Shown: positions 21,225 to 33,743 of the stretch, one piece after another
Position numbering within the stretch: position 1 is the stretch's first letter
How the letters are laid out: every line of letters starts with the position of its first letter
Assembly (NCBI RefSeq): GCF_030272615.1
Contig: NC_081413.1
Coordinates: 718,473,867 to 718,537,866, forward strand
Origin: Cryptomeria japonica
Taxonomy: Eukaryota; Streptophyta; Pinopsida; Cupressales; Cupressaceae
Reading direction: 5' to 3'
Length of the DNA: 64,000 bases
Notes under the pieces: generated by a model
Seen by the model: the letters and a program-made list of their open reading frames with translations, nothing else
Database searches by the model: none
Told to the model about the DNA's origin: nothing
Program-made: the position numbers and the translations under genes

Positions 21225-23632
21225 CTAGATAAGAAGGTTTCTAATGATTATGTGAATAAAATCACCAGTGCAACATCTGATAGGAGATCCATGAGAATAA
21301 GCACTATTATCGACATAGACATCAGATTCAGTAGCATGATCATCAGTTACAAGGTAACTCAGTCAAATCGACTGAAATCATTTTCCAGTTCCTGCATTTT
21401 CACAACTTACAAGATGATGAGAGAAAATGATAACCTACACTCCCAACTTGGGGAAGAGATAATGAGCATTTGATGTCCCGGTAGGGAGACAATTGAAACA
21501 GTCAATTGCTACTTTAGGTAGTCAAAGAGATGATAAAGTATGGAGATATTTTAAGGGATTTCAGAAGTCTATGAAATCTTGGGAAAGGGTTCCTAATCAT
21601 ATTGTTGAAAAATAATCTGACATATGCTTCATGGTGAAGAAGGATGAAACACTTATGGAAGCAGTTAAGCCCCAGAAGATCTGGGTTGAGGAAATGGGCT
21701 ACGAAGTTGATGGACAGATCCATGAGGCTTATGCAAAAAATTTAATTTTTGCACCTGTTGATGTGGATGAGAAGCCCTGTGGTACTACTAAGAAGAAGAC
21801 TCAAGAGGTTGAAACAGAGTTCAACCAGAAGAACAGAGAGAAGAAGGAAGCAAACGAAAGCATGTTTGTAGAGAAGGTTTCATAGGACATTAAATCATTA
21901 ATTGATGTTGTCTCGGAGAAAGGTAGAAAGAGGAAGGAACCTAAAGTACACATTGAGCCTATTACAACAGAGTCTACATCTGAGGATGATAGACCCCTGG
22001 CATTCAAAAAGATTAGAAGGAAGAAAAAAGAAGAGACCAAGGCAGAGGCTAAAACACAACCAATTAGAAAAGTTACTATCAAGTTACTGGTGCAGAGCAA
22101 CAAAAGTAACAACTTTAGCTCCATCTGGTACTGTAAAAAGGAAGAAGGCTAACATTGATATGGCAATTCAATCTGGTAATGCAACCATTATTCCACCAAA
22201 AACTTTTGCATAATTAGTTGATGAAATAACTAAGGATGGAATGTTAAAGAATGTATAGTCTTATTATGATCGTTTAGATAATGTTGAACAAAGAGAAGTA
22301 GAGGAGACAATTTTTTTATATTTGGATATTTATAAGAAAGCCTTGATAAAAACTAAAAACCAAATATTGACAAAATTATATGATATGTTAGATGCTAGAA
22401 GGCTATCAGCAATACAAGAAGACAAACACATAAAAATTCAAGAGATGTTATCTATTTGTGTTACCATTGCTCCAGAGGAAATGGAAGTGACACTTGAGGT
22501 GGCAGATAGAAAGGTCTTTAACAACAAATAGAGAATGACTAGTCTTATGTTAGGAAGAGTAAATGAAATAATAAAGGAGACTCAAAAAGCATGGGTTAAG
22601 TTCTTTGAAGAGAACAAAGGTTTTTTTAATTCATCAGAATCAAAGATGGATACTGCAGACATCTCGGTTGAAGGAAAAGGAAAGGGTATTATGGGTGATT
22701 CACCCTCAATATTGAAGGACATTAACATAGGAGAAATTAAGCCCCTGATAGATACACATGTATAGACAAATATCGAGACACCAACAATTACAGAGAGTGG
22801 AAAGGTTGATATTGTATAGGATACTAATGCTAAGGATAATAGTCCTTCAAATACAAATGTACTGGTTGAGGTTATAGTTCCTACAATGAAACTGATAGTT
22901 ACAGAGACTACACCAAGTGGTGAAGCCGCCGGTGCAAGTGAGAAATCTGTTAAGGATAAATCATCAGAAGAGAAGGAAAGGGAATCCGATAGGGAACCAG
23001 TTGTAGATCCATCATTATTGTCAATTGACAACTCGAAGGTTGTGAAGGAAAACATAGCAGAGATGAGTCCTACTGAACTCATGATGATGGATGCACAAAA
23101 ATTGATGATGGAGGGATCTACGGATAAAGGGATTATTGATCAGTCTATTACTTTCTTGCATAGACTATTCCCAGAGTGCAACATTGATAGTGAAAAGAGC
23201 CCATCCAGAAAGCTTAAGATAATTACTAAGCATATTTCAAATACTTTTCAATCCTTGCAATATATTTCAAACTGAAAAGCACCAGAGAGGTTCACACAGG
23301 CAAAAAGAGATACATTTGATCAATTAATTGAGTCTGAGAAGAAGATGATTGATGAGAAATTAAAATTGATAGATAATTCTTTGAAGCAATGTACAAATAT
23401 TTACAGGATATGTTGTAATACAGATGTTCTTACAGTTAATGTGGATAAGAAGACTAAGGACTTTCTAGAGAAAATTGTAGGTATAGCTAATTCTTTTGAT
23501 GGATTGAATTCATTGACTACATCCATTGGTGGTCAAATTTTGGTTTTGGAAGCTCAGATTTATGTTCTTGAGAAAGAAAAAGACAAAATCATAAGAAGAG
23601 CCAGAAGTCTTAGAGGCTTGGTGAGTCTCTGA
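21225..23632 (+). pseudogene. U extra ORF, C-terminal part
   Basis: The frame continues from 12481 with SNDYVNKITSATSDRRSM and FSSMIISYKVTQSNRLKS, then a Val-Asp-Gly-rich helix near 21700. A basic patch, KKIRRKKKEETKAEAK (about 22005-22050), resembles a nuclear localisation signal. A long charged, coiled-coil-like region (22320-23600) contains Ser/Thr/Glu-rich linkers and ends with LEAQIYVLEKEKDKIIRRAR. There are two or more frameshifts and TAG stops at 22529, 22763 and near 22817. No domain name is known to me. The position, just before the PPT and 3' LTR, is where Sireviruses carry an env-like gene. An alternative is a gag-like ORF of a non-autonomous element. Confidence 0.55.
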
Positions 23633-24129
23633 TTTGATTCACTTAGTGTACATAAGAAGGAGTGTATGGATATGATTGGGAAGCCCACACCAACAGAGTT
23701 AAGTGAGAAAGAATCATTTGCACATATGTTAAATGGACTTGTATCTATTTCTGGCACTTTCAAATCTAGCTGGGATACTTATCTTGAGCTATTGGTGTAG
23801 GCATATCTGGCAATTTTTAAATTTGTTAAGCTTTGGTAAGATATTTTTGGCATATTCATTGAACGGTACCTTTCATTCTTTGTCCCAATTTTGGATCTTT
23901 GGCATTCTTTTTAGAAATTTTTTCTTTGATGGAATTGATATCAAAGGGGAAGTGATATAGATGTGAAAAAGAATATAAGGAGTTGTATACATCAAGGGGA
24001 GTATGGAGTACTTTTGATTATGATCATTGATGAATATTTAGCTCAAGGGGACCAAGCAGGATAAAACCGGCAGATGAAACCAAGACCATTTTTCACACGA
24101 GTGTTTCCATCAATGTCAAAGGGGGAGAT
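23633..24129 (+). promoter_or_regulatory. U 3' region with repeated polypurine tracts
   Basis: Several purine runs precede the LTR: AAAGGGGAAGTG (about 23944), AAGGGGAGTATGG (about 23994), CAAGGGGACCAAG (about 24044) and the terminal AAAGGGGGAGAT (24118-24129), which abuts the LTR. The last is the likely functional PPT. Multiplied PPT-like tracts are a known feature of Sirevirus copia elements. Confidence 0.7.
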
Positions 24130-25069
24130 TGTTGACAATTGACACTCAATTGGTTGGTTTCACTATGTTGTCATTGATGACAACATGGTATCTTGTTTTG
24201 GCTTCATGTTTTGGTTCACCTATGTACTGGCAGACACTTCACAAACACTACACCAACACCAGCACTGGTAGGATGGATGAATTTCTTTGGTTACTAGCAA
24301 TGAAGGCTGACATGGTTTATAATATGGTTATCGGTATTGGAGGCCGACATCGCTTGGATCTGGCATCGGCAACTGATTTTGATATTCATGTATTTATGTT
24401 GTTTGGCCGACATGTAATTTGCTATTGTAAATACCTTTGTAAGACAACATAAGGCATGATAAATTGTATAGTGTATATAGGTCAGTTGGATTAGATCATT
24501 ATATATATATATATATATATGAGATTATGGAATATGTGGATGTGATATGATGCAAAATATATCAGAGAGATCATGTATGTGAGAATATTTATGGAAGGGT
24601 TATTTCGGTAAAGGGTTTAGGGTTTTAAATTGGAACAAATAGAGCTTAATCAGAACTATATTCTGGCATAGAAGATGTTATCTTAGCAATTCACTCACTT
24701 CTCTGAATTGTAGTCTGGATGTATATGTAGTCAATGAGGCTCCTTTTGTAATTGAGTAGTGTGCTCTAGGCTGTAAGCCTTCCTGCAAGTGCAGGCCCCT
24801 TATATTTTGTAATATCTTTTCATATGGCTAGTGAATTGATATTGTGGGTCACAAATCCCACCATGGTTTGTCCTCTTTGAGGTTTTCCACGTATAATTCT
24901 ATGTGTTATGGTGTTCATTTATGTGATTAGCTTATTGGTTGCTTTACTTCTTTCTATTCTGTATGTATCGGTATACCGCTTGGTGTATGCATGGTTTATT
25001 AAGGATAAAATTAATCAAACTGATAGAACACTGATTCACCCCCCCTCTCAATGTTCTTGGATTCCAATA
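24130..25069 (+). repeat. U 3' LTR
   Basis: It starts TGTTGACAATTGAC after the PPT. The end is set at TTCCAATA (25069), reading the final ATA as a decayed ACA; this boundary is inferred. It includes an AT microsatellite (about 24500-24520), the hairpin CCTGCAAGTGCAGG (24782-24795) and the C-loop hairpin (25027-25055). The ORFs at 24129-24452 and 24908-25180 are chance frames. Confidence 0.75.
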
Positions 25070-26080
25070 GATTTAGTGCATGGCAGAAACCTTACCATGC
25101 CAATATTTAAACTCATGTTTAGGTGGGAAAGTCAGGTTATAAGTATGAAAACAAAAGATGTAAATGAGGTTGTTTCATGAAAGAGTCAAAACTAGAGAGC
25201 TAATTAGTCAAGTGCTCATCGACAATCATAGAAGAGATTGAGCATGTGAGAGTTAACCGGTTAGAAGAAGTGAACCGGCAAGAGTGGGGTAACTAGTAGT
25301 CTTCCATTAAGTATGACAAAGGAGTGCACCGATGGTGATTGAACCAGCCAAGAAGAGCACGATGAGAGTTAGTGAAGAACTGGTAAGCTGAAAATTGACA
25401 GTAATCAAATAGCAAACAACTGACTGAGTGATGAAGACTGGTGGTGGCTAGCAGTAGTGTGACAGAGAGAAAAGAGAATTGACAGAGAGAAGAACCTATA
25501 GAGAAGAAGAAGTGGTTGAACTAGTAAGGCTGCAATAGAGAGTGAGTTGTAGTAGGAGATAAGGTTGCATCTGTGAGTAGTTGAGTAGAGAAATGGCAGA
25601 GAATTGGAGAGAGAAGAACTGGTGGAGAGACATGCATGAGAGTTACAAAGTTCTTTTGTAGGAGGGAGACTACTTTTGTATTTATCATAAGATCTTGTAA
25701 TCACTGAGTTGGAGCTCGGTGCAAGGGTTGGCTCTCCTTGGGTTGGTGCCCTAAACTAGGGGTTGGTTCCCTAAAAGAGTGGTACTCCTTGGGTTGGTGG
25801 CCTAAATGTTGTAACCGGGTGTTTTATTGTGAGGCTAGATTGGAGTAGTAGTCTCCAACAACATTTCTCACTAAGGTTTTTCCCATCTTGGGTTTTCCTC
25901 AAACATCTAGTGTTATGTGATGTCCCTTTTATGTGTGGTTGCATTTGTGTCATCCTCCCATTTACCAGTATGTTTTCTTTATGTTAGATGTGTTAACAGT
26001 ATGCACACATAGGATAGTGAAGGGAAAATTTTAGAAACCACTGATTCAGCCCCCCTCTTAGTGGCATCTTGTGTTCAACA
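25070..26080 (+). repeat. LTR-like sequence (probable solo or truncated copia LTR)
   Basis: Its right end has the copia-type terminal layout seen in the other elements: a C-loop hairpin (26038-26064) and then GTGTTCAACA ending at 26080. It also has the TTTTTCCCATCTTGGGTTTT-like phrase (25876-25897) found in these LTRs. No internal region follows; CACTA sequence starts at 26081. I could not fix the left end or a target duplication, so part of 25070-25300 may be something else. Confidence 0.5.
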
Positions 26081-26168
26081 ATTTTCTACGAACATAAACA
26101 ATCTCATAACAAAGAAAAGTGAATTTGGTCTAGGGATGAAAATGCATGATTGGCATACCTTCATTAAG

Positions 26169-26286
26169 GTAATTCATGTTTTTGTATATTTTCTATATAT
26201 TTTTATACTGCATGTACTTTTCATTATATTATGTTTAGTACTAGTTTCGGAAAAACAATGAAATGATAATTTTATAATTGTTGCAG
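26169..26286 (+). other. Intron in CACTA transposase fragment
   Basis: GTAATTC at the start and TTGTTGCAG at the end; splicing joins Lys (AAG) to Tyr (TAC) in frame. Confidence 0.65.
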
Positions 26287-26366
26287 TACATTCTACCTCT
26301 ATCTCTCCTAGACCACTTTGACAATAATGTCAAGCAAGTTATATATGATCTTGTAAAATACATGAG

Positions 26367-26464
26367 GTAAGTAGTGTTATTTGTTCAATTTGTTGTATAG
26401 GTATTATATTGTATATTATTTTGTTAATTCTCGTTAATATATTTGCATCTTGAATCACTTGTAG
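26367..26464 (+). other. Intron in CACTA transposase fragment
   Basis: GTAAGTAG donor, close to consensus, and CACTTGTAG acceptor; the split codon AG/A is restored as Arg before Trp-Leu-Ser-Ser. Confidence 0.65.
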
Positions 26465-27230
26465 ATGGTTGTCATCTAAAGAAATCCATAAAGAAGATAT
26501 TAAATATTGGAAGATAAAAATTCCTCGTCTAATGTGTGAAATGTAAAAGTGTCTACCTTTGACATTTTTCAATGCACAAGAATACTACCTCATACACCAA
26601 GTTGAGGAGATTGAATTGTGTGGACCTATACACACAAGGTTAATGTGGATGGTTGAGAGGCATTTGAAATTTTTGAAGGCTTTGGTTTGATAAAGAGAAC
26701 ATCCTGAGGGATATATGGTGGAGGGATATATGGTATACCAGACTATGTTGTACATTACTGAATATCTTCCTATGTTTGTGGCAAAGATCCATGTAGATCA
26801 CATTTGGGATCCCAACTCCATTAATAAATTCAAAGGGGAGTACCTGATTGGGAAAGGTAGATTGAAGAAAGTGAGAAGTAATTATTGGATGTTCATGGAC
26901 ATTAATATAAATACATTTTACATTTGGTTTTTATATATATTGTAGTTAATTAATTCTTAATCTTCAATATATATCAGTTATAAATTTCTAGTTATTTTTT
27001 CTATAGTTGCTCGAGAGTGGGATGCACTATATTTGTATGTCGCAAACAATCTTGATTGGATGACGGTATGGATTGAACGATGTCAACAATCTGGTTGTGC
27101 ATTAACATGGCAAGGTGTGGCTTCATTGGATAAAGAAGCTCATCGTAATGGAGATTCCAATGTTGCACCAAGGGAAATTGATTTGGCATATGGTTTAAGA
27201 GATAAACAGATATGTATAAATATATTAATC

Positions 27231-28437
27231 TGTTGGCAATATGATAGAATTGATTATGTATTGCATTGATGTCAACACTAGTTGTTATGGTTGGTTACCA
27301 GCACCGGCAGACAGATTTTGGCTACCGGTAGAAGAACTTGTGTTACCGACATAAGCGACTATCAGTTTGATGCTTCTGGAGTATGTTTTGGTTAGTTGGT
27401 TTTGACTTGGTGATTAGATGCTATCATACACTCAATAAACCCTTACCAGTATGGTTTAAGGTTTTACCGATAGAGCTTTTACTAAAGATCTTTGACAGGA
27501 TGCATAAGTGGTGTTGTTGCAGCTTCTAGATGGAATTCAGGATGCAGGAGATGATCTTTGTTCATGCTTCAGCTGATTGGAGATGTTGCTTTGGCGTGAA
27601 GAATCTATTTGGGTCCAGTACCTATCTAGGTTATGGATCGGTATCATGTTACGTGTTCTCTACATGTTACTGGGATGATTTATGGATTGGATAATGTTGT
27701 TTTGATCTTAAGCCGACATGGAATATCATTGTAATATGGATTTATGTGATGATCTTATTGTAATATCTTTTAGGTGGCCGACCTAATTGATTTAGGCCTT
27801 AGGGTTTGTATAAATAAAAGGGAGAAACTCTTTGTAGAGTATCATGGTTATTAGAAGAGGTCATGGTCAAGGAATGTAATGTGTGAATATTGTAATATCA
27901 TTCAGGCAGAGGAGTTGGTCGATCATTGGAGATCAAATTGGATTTGTAAGACGATTTAGTCCTTCGGCATTGAGCTTAACCGAGACTATAATCAAGCATG
28001 GTAGATGCTATCTTTGGCAGTTCATTCTTTTGGATTGTTGTCCAAAAACCTTGAGGTGGTTTTAACCTCTCTGTAGTCAGTGAGACTCCTTTGTAATGAG
28101 AACTACGCTCTAGGCAGTGTGCCTTCCTACATGTGCAGGCCCCTCATTGTATCAAATAATTTGTGCAGAAGTATTATCTAACTGTGGGTAGGCTTCCCAC
28201 CTTGGTTTTTCCCTTTCTGGGTTTTCCATGTACAAATCATAGTGTTATGTGGTATGGTTGCATTGTGTTGATTCTTTGCTTCATTCTTAAGTTTTAATCC
28301 TTACTGGTATCTATTTTTGCTATTCTGGTATTTAAGTTTATGTGCTCCGGTTTAAGGTTATTAAGTGGTTGGATTTGTATAATTTGTTAACAACTGATTC
28401 ACCCCCCCCTCTCAGTTGTTCACCAGTTATCCTAACA
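27231..28437 (+). repeat. Solo copia LTR, same family as element A
   Basis: It starts TGTTGGCAATATGATAG and ends CAGTTATCCTAACA. It is flanked by a perfect 5-base duplication, TAATC, at 27226-27230 and 28438-28442. No internal region is present, so it is a solo LTR left by recombination between LTRs. It splits the CACTA fragment. It matches the LTRs at 30125 and 38139 in length (1207 bases) and order. It carries a perfect 9-bp C-loop hairpin (28389-28420). Confidence 0.93.
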
Positions 28438-29154
28438 TAATCACCCATATTATTATTATTATTTTCAATTGTAATGATGTGTATATATATATATATGTTT
28501 TTTGCATACATTCGACCAAGAATTAATATGTTTATCAACTGATGATGAAATAATTTTTACATGTTTGACATATTTCTAGTGAAACACCACAAGACTATGT
28601 GGTGTGATGGTCATAAATTTTGCATTAAAAAGTTGGATGACATGAAGAAAACTTGTGATTCTGGGATAACTGCAGTATTTTAGGTGACTAATGTTTCATC
28701 TAGAAGTGACATACATCCTCAAGTCTCAGAAAATCGATATTATGGGATTTTGGATTATATACTTGAGTGTGACTTTGGGTCCTTCAAATTAGTTATTTTC
28801 ATTGTCCAATGGTATAGGCTACGATTGAATCAAAATGATCCTGATAGAACTGTTATTGAACATGATAGTGGATTTACAATGGTCAATACAAGGTCATTTG
28901 AGCGAGCTGGAAATGAGCCCTATGTTCTTCCAAGCCAATGTGAGTAGGTTTTTTACTCAGAGGTTCCACATAAACCGGGTTGGTCATTTGTTGTTAGACA
29001 TGATCCTAGAGGAAGGTCGGTAAAGTATAATCTCATGGAAGAAGAAGATAAAAAAGAAATAGAAGATGATTTACATGATGATAATGATCAACAGTTAGTT
29101 GATGATGTGTCCGATGAAGATGTCAAAGAAGAGGAACAAGATCATGATGATGTA

Positions 29155-29186
29155 GGAGTTAATGTTCCTGAAGATGATGATGATGT

Positions 29187-29221
<35 letters not shown>

Positions 29222-29260
29222 GTGATGATGATTATGATGATGATATGACCAATAATCCTT
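29155..29260 (+). repeat. GAT trinucleotide repeat encoding an acidic tail
   Basis: An imperfect (GAT)n run encodes polyaspartate in the tail of the DUF4216 protein. The histidine-rich frame on the other strand is its mirror and is not a gene. Confidence 0.85.
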
Positions 29261-29322
29261 ACAATGTCGATTATGGATCGAAAGATACAAACAAAGATTT
29301 AGATGAAGAAGAAGATCAATGA

Positions 29323-30124
29323 CATGATTTAAATGTATAATGTATGTGATTAGTATATTATCTATTTGATATTGATTTCTTGATATTTTTTGGTGAAATC
29401 TAAATGTTGTAATTATGTGGGAGGACTTGTACTTTGTGATTATATTTACATGTATCTTTACATGTGAAGTCATTTATTCTTTTATATTACAAATATTTGC
29501 ATCATGTTGTGTTCCTTGCTGAGATATTTTTGAAAAATTTAATGGATGAACCATTTTAATGGTTTGTTATGCAATAAAAATGATTCTTGTCATGATTTAT
29601 GATGCACTGGATACTATTTAGTTCATTTAGCTTGAAATGAAACCCATCCAAAAATACACATTCCCCCTTGGAGAAGACAAATTGCATATGTACAAAATAG
29701 AACAAAAGATATGAGCCAGAAATGAATGTTCTCTTTCTTTATTGATTTTTAATATAAAATTGATACATTCATGAAAATATTACAGCGAGTCACCAAAACT
29801 GCTAGAAGATTATTTGCTATTATATTAAGGTTTCTCTAAAGCATACAAATCAAGAGTCTAGAATCCTTCTTCTTGGCCCTTAATTCCCTTTTATAACACA
29901 AGGGAGAAAAACAAGCCTCAGGTTGAAGAAGACACATGTCAAAATCTAATTGCATTATAAAAAATACCTAAAGCCTAAGACCTTGACCTCTATGTGCAAC
30001 CTGCATTGAATGATGGAGGCTAGAAAGGAATCTTCCTAGAAGCTCGATTTGTGGGTCTACAAAAAATGATCTCACATCTGTACCTCATATTTGCTTCTGT
30101 CAGGATCAAAAAATGCAATTTGGT
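29323..30124. other. AT-rich spacer, no gene seen
   Basis: It probably contains the 3' flank of the CACTA fragment and unassigned DNA. I see no coding motif, no clear CACTA terminal inverted repeat, and no LTR structure before 30125. Confidence 0.5.
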
Positions 30125-31331
30125 TGTTGGCAATATGAAGGAATTGATTATGTGTTGCATTGACGTCAACACTAGCTGTTATGGTTGTTTATCGGCTTCT
30201 GGTAGAAGGATTGGATTGGGAAGATTATCAGTTGATTGTCACCAGTATAATCTAAATGATGGAATAAGTTTGTATGAATGGTCCATATGCTTTTGAAGTA
30301 TGTTTCAGTGAGTAGGTATTGACTTGGTGATAGGATGCTATCTTATTTTCTAGTAAGCCCACTTTGTAGGTCCGGTAAGGTTTTCACTAATAGAGATTTA
30401 TTCAAGATCTTTGATGTAATGCATAAGTGGTGTTGGTGGAGCTTCTATAAGGGATTCAGGATGTTGATGGTCATTGTGCTCATGCCTTGAGTGATTGGTG
30501 TCATTGCTTTGGTGTGTGTGGATCTAATTTAGGTCCGATGCTATCTAGGTTATGGACCGGTTTAATGAAACATGTTGGTGGATCCTTCTGATGTGCTTCT
30601 AGGATGTTTTATTGATTGGATGATGTTTGTTTGGCCTTATGCTGATATGTTTTATGATTTTATTTCAAGGTTATGTAATGGATCTATTGAAATATCATTT
30701 GGGTGGCCGACCTAATTGTTTAGGTCCAAGGTTTGTCTAAAAGTTATGTAAGATCTCATTGTAGATCGTATGTATGGGCAAGGAGTGAATAATGTAATGA
30801 TCATTTGTGCAAAGGATTTGGTTGATCATAGGTGATCCAGTTGGGTTTATGTAAGACGTTTTAGACCTCCGGTATTGAGATTAACTGGAACTGTAATCTG
30901 GCATGTTTGATGCTATCATAGGCAGTTCTTCTTTCCAGATTGTTGTCCAAATATTTTGAGGTGGTTGACCTCTTTTGTAGTTAGTGAGAATAGATAGTGA
31001 TGAGCAGTGCGCTCTAGGCAGTGTGCCTTCCTGCATGTGCAGGCTTATATTGTAATCATATACTTTCTATAGAAGTATCATCTGACTGTGGGTAGGGTTT
31101 CTCAACATGGTTTTTCCCTTTATTGGGTTTTCCATGTACAAATCATGGTGTTATGTGTTATGATTGCATGGTATTTATTCTCTGGTCTTTAATTATGCTT
31201 TAATGCTTTATCTATTATTCCGGTATCTATTTTATTTGATTCCGGTAAAAGGTTTTAAGTGCTAAAATTCACAAAATTTGTTGACAACTAATTCACACCC
31301 TCTTCTTAGTTTTCCATCGATTATCCTAACA
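30125..31331 (+). repeat. A 5' LTR
   Basis: Starts TGTTGGCAATATGAAGG, ends GATTATCCTAACA, followed by the PBS. Contains CCTGCATGTGCAGG (31030-31043) and a C-loop hairpin with arms AACTAA/TTAGTT (31286-31311). Confidence 0.92.
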
Positions 31332-31333
31332 AT

Positions 31334-31345
31334 TGGTATCAGAGC
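31334..31345 (+). promoter_or_regulatory. A primer-binding site (initiator tRNA-Met)
   Basis: TGGTATCAGAGC lies two bases after the 5' LTR end and complements the 3' end of initiator tRNA-Met. Confidence 0.95.
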
Positions 31346-31389
31346 CTGGTCCTATTTTTGTAGAAGCCCAACCGCTTGAGGAAAATCAT

Positions 31390-32530
31390 ATGGCAACTAA
31401 TAGTTCAACTACTATTTACCAGAAGGACAACCCTAGGATTGATGGAACAAACTATGGAGTGTGGAAGATTCAGATGGAGACTCATTTCAGATGCATTGGA
31501 AAGGAAATTTGGGAAATAACTCAAAAAGGTTACACTCCTCATGATCTAGCATCTGGCAATCCTGCACCGACAAAATTGGAAAAGAACATTGAAAATGACT
31601 GTAGAGCTAGAGAAGCCCTCTTAAGCACCTTATCAGATCAGCAAATCATGGGATTATCAAATAAATCATCGACAAAAGCTATATGGGACAAGTTTGAGAC
31701 TCTGAATGAAGGCTATCCCACTATTAAAATTGCAAAAATTGAATGTTACCGGGTAAGATATGAAAACTTGAAGATGGAGGAAGATGAAAGAATTTTTGCA
31801 TTCATGGAAAGGGTAAATGAAATTTTATTAGGAATTCAGTGTTGTGGTGGATCTCTAAGTGAGGAAGAGATTGTTTCAAAAGTATTAAGGGTTTTTCCAT
31901 AGGCATAAAAGATGAAGGTAACTGCAATTAATGAACTAAGAACCATGCCCAATTCTTCTATCAATAAAGATACTCTTATTGGGAAGATATCTTCTTTTGA
32001 GCTTAAAGAATTTGGTCCTCCAGGAGCTGCAAAGATTAATACTGCATTTAAGGCATCTACATCATCAACTGACAAGCAAGATTGGAAAGTTTTATATGCA
32101 AAGGAATTGGAAGAGATTAGGAAAGAAGATGAAGGGCTTGAGCAACTTGAAGCCCTATTTGTTACAAAGCTGCCTAAAGGTCCGACAGGAAGTAAGTATG
32201 AAGGAAAGTCTCCTTTCAAATGTTTTACATTTAATAAGATAGGTCATTTTTTATCTAAATGTCCTAAAAGGAATTCAAAATTGGAAGAAAGGGAAAGAAG
32301 ATCTTTTAAGCCTAACCCTGAATATCAGATCAAGCATAAGTATAGGAGAAACAAGAAAAAATCATGCTACTATGCTGATAAGGAAGGAGTAACTGATGAA
32401 TTAGAGGAAGAACTGGCAAGAGATTCACCTAGTGGATCTGACAATGGAAGAGACTGGGTATTTTATGCTATGAAGGAAGATAATCCAAAACCAGTTATCA
32501 AAAATGAAGAAAAGACCCTAGCAACAAAAT
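31390..32530 (+). pseudogene. A gag with zinc knuckle
   Basis: The ATG at 31390 starts MATNSSTTIYQKDNP, after a short leader from the PBS. The UBN2-type copia gag domain shows GTNYGVWKIQMETHFR and SSTKAIWDKFETLNE. Stops near 31900-31911 break the frame (CCA-TAG-GCA-TAA). A zinc knuckle near 32220 reads CFTFNKIGHFLSKC; its second Cys is Phe, so metal binding is probably lost. A basic stretch follows (near 32280-32360). Element B has the intact form of the same knuckle. Confidence 0.85.
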
Positions 32531-33740
32531 TTGAAGACAAAGATGAATGGGTAATAGATAGTGGATGTTCTCATCATATGACAGGAGACAAAAGAAAGTT
32601 TCTAACCCTGCAAGAATTTGATGGTGGTCAAGTTAGATTTGGTAATAACAAAGCATGCATAATCAAAGGAAGAGGAACCATTTCATTGGATGGTAAGCAT
32701 AACACTGATAATGTCTATTATGTTGAAGGTTTGAAGCATAATATTTTGAGTGTGGAATAGTTGGTAGACATAGGATTTCAATTACAATTCAAGGATGGAA
32801 AGTGCAAAATCATTAGCAAATCAGGATTGGAGATTGCAACTGGTACACAGACAAAAGCTAACATCTTTCATTTGAACTCCGGTGAAAAAACATTTTTGAT
32901 TGCACATATTGATAAAATTTGGCTATGGAATAAGAGGTTGTGTCATATAAATTTTGATTGCATTGTAAAGATCAGTTCAACTAAGGCAATTAGAGATTTA
33001 CCTAAGATTGTGAAGCCTCATAATCTGGTATGTAACGAAGGTCAAATGGGTAAGCAAATAAGAACTTCCTTTAAGAGAATACCTGATAAATCTAATGATA
33101 TTCTTGATTTGATTCATACTGACCTATGTGGTCTTGCTAACATAAGAAGCTTTCAAGGAGATAGATATTTCATGTTAATCATTGATGACTATTCTAGAAT
33201 GATGTGGGTTGCTTTTCTAAGGGAGAAATCTGAAGCTTTTGAGAAATTCAAGATCTTTAAAGCTATGGTTGAGATAGAGATAGGGATGAAAATAAAGTAT
33301 CTAAGATCAGATCAAGGTGGTGAATTCACATCCAGTGAATTCAACAGCTATTGAGAGAAAAAATGGCATTAGAAGATAGTTATCTGCACCTTGGACACCT
33401 CAGCAGAATGACATTATGGAAAGAAAGAACAAAATTGGATGCAGCTAGAATCATGATGATGAAAGCTAATTTGCCTCATATCTACTGGAGAGAAGAAGTA
33501 AGTACAATGGTTTATACATTTAATAGAGTTCATATCAAAGGAGATACCGATAAGACACCTTATGAATTATGGTTTGGTCATTCCCCTACTCTTAAGTATT
33601 TCAGAATCTTTGGAAGTAAGTGTTATATCAAAAGAGATGATTTCTTTGGAAAGTTTGACCCTAGATGTGACAAAAGAATATTTCTTGGTTATTCAACTAA
33701 AAGAAAAGCATGTAGATGTTATAACAAAATATTGTAGAGA
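32531..33740 (+). pseudogene. A protease and integrase
   Basis: The protease motif WVIDSGCSHHMTGD is near 32550 and LKHNILSV closes the domain. A TAG at 32758 replaces the Gln that B encodes (GQLV). The GAG-pre-integrase region and the integrase core follow with LDLIHTDLCG (33108), DDYSRMMWV and the Asp of SDQGGEF (33308). After a stop at 33352 the frame shifts by one, and the end of the core is corrupted around the catalytic Glu. YELWFGHSPTLKYFRIFG (33560-33615) is the typical downstream block. Confidence 0.85.
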
Positions 33741-33743
33741 ATT

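Larger units (their letters stand above)
11885..25069 (+). mobile_element. U: LTR retroelement with a long uncharacterised ORF, interrupted by G
   Basis: U comprises 11885-12481 and 21220-25069, with chromovirus G inserted between. Its visible internal region is one long, decayed ORF followed by purine tracts and a 3' LTR starting TGTTGACAAT at 24130. The PPT and LTR layout match Ty1/copia Sirevirus-like elements. No pol domain of U is visible; it may have lain left of 11885 or may never have existed. T1 overlies that side. Confidence 0.6.
26081..29322 (+). pseudogene. CACTA (En/Spm) TNP2-type transposase fragment with DUF4218 and DUF4216
   Basis: Exon-like pieces read KMHDWHTFIK (to 26168), YILPLSLLDHFDNNV (26287-26366), then YYLIHQVEEIELCGPIHTR and MWMVERHLKFLKAL (26585-26690), a DUF4218-like block. 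WERCQQ-type sequence follows at 27004-27215. After a solo LTR come YYGILDYILECDFGSFKLV, WYRLRLNQNDPDRTV and VFYSEVPHKPGWSFVV (28738-29010), a DUF4216 block, then a long acidic tail. Introns at 26169-26286 and 26367-26464 have GT..AG ends and keep frame. Several stops are present, for example a TAG near 28681 and one near 28945. The N-terminal transposase core is missing, cut by the LTR at 26080. Confidence 0.78.

Noticed and set aside
21801-23082. Minus-strand Ser/Leu-rich ORFs opposite the U ORF
   Set aside because: They are shadow frames of the Glu/Lys-rich coding strand.
24129-25180. Plus-strand ORFs in the U LTR region
   Set aside because: They have LTR composition, start inside the LTR and show no domain.
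29159-29473. Histidine-rich ORF on the minus strand
   Set aside because: It is the mirror of the GAT repeat that encodes Asp on the plus strand.
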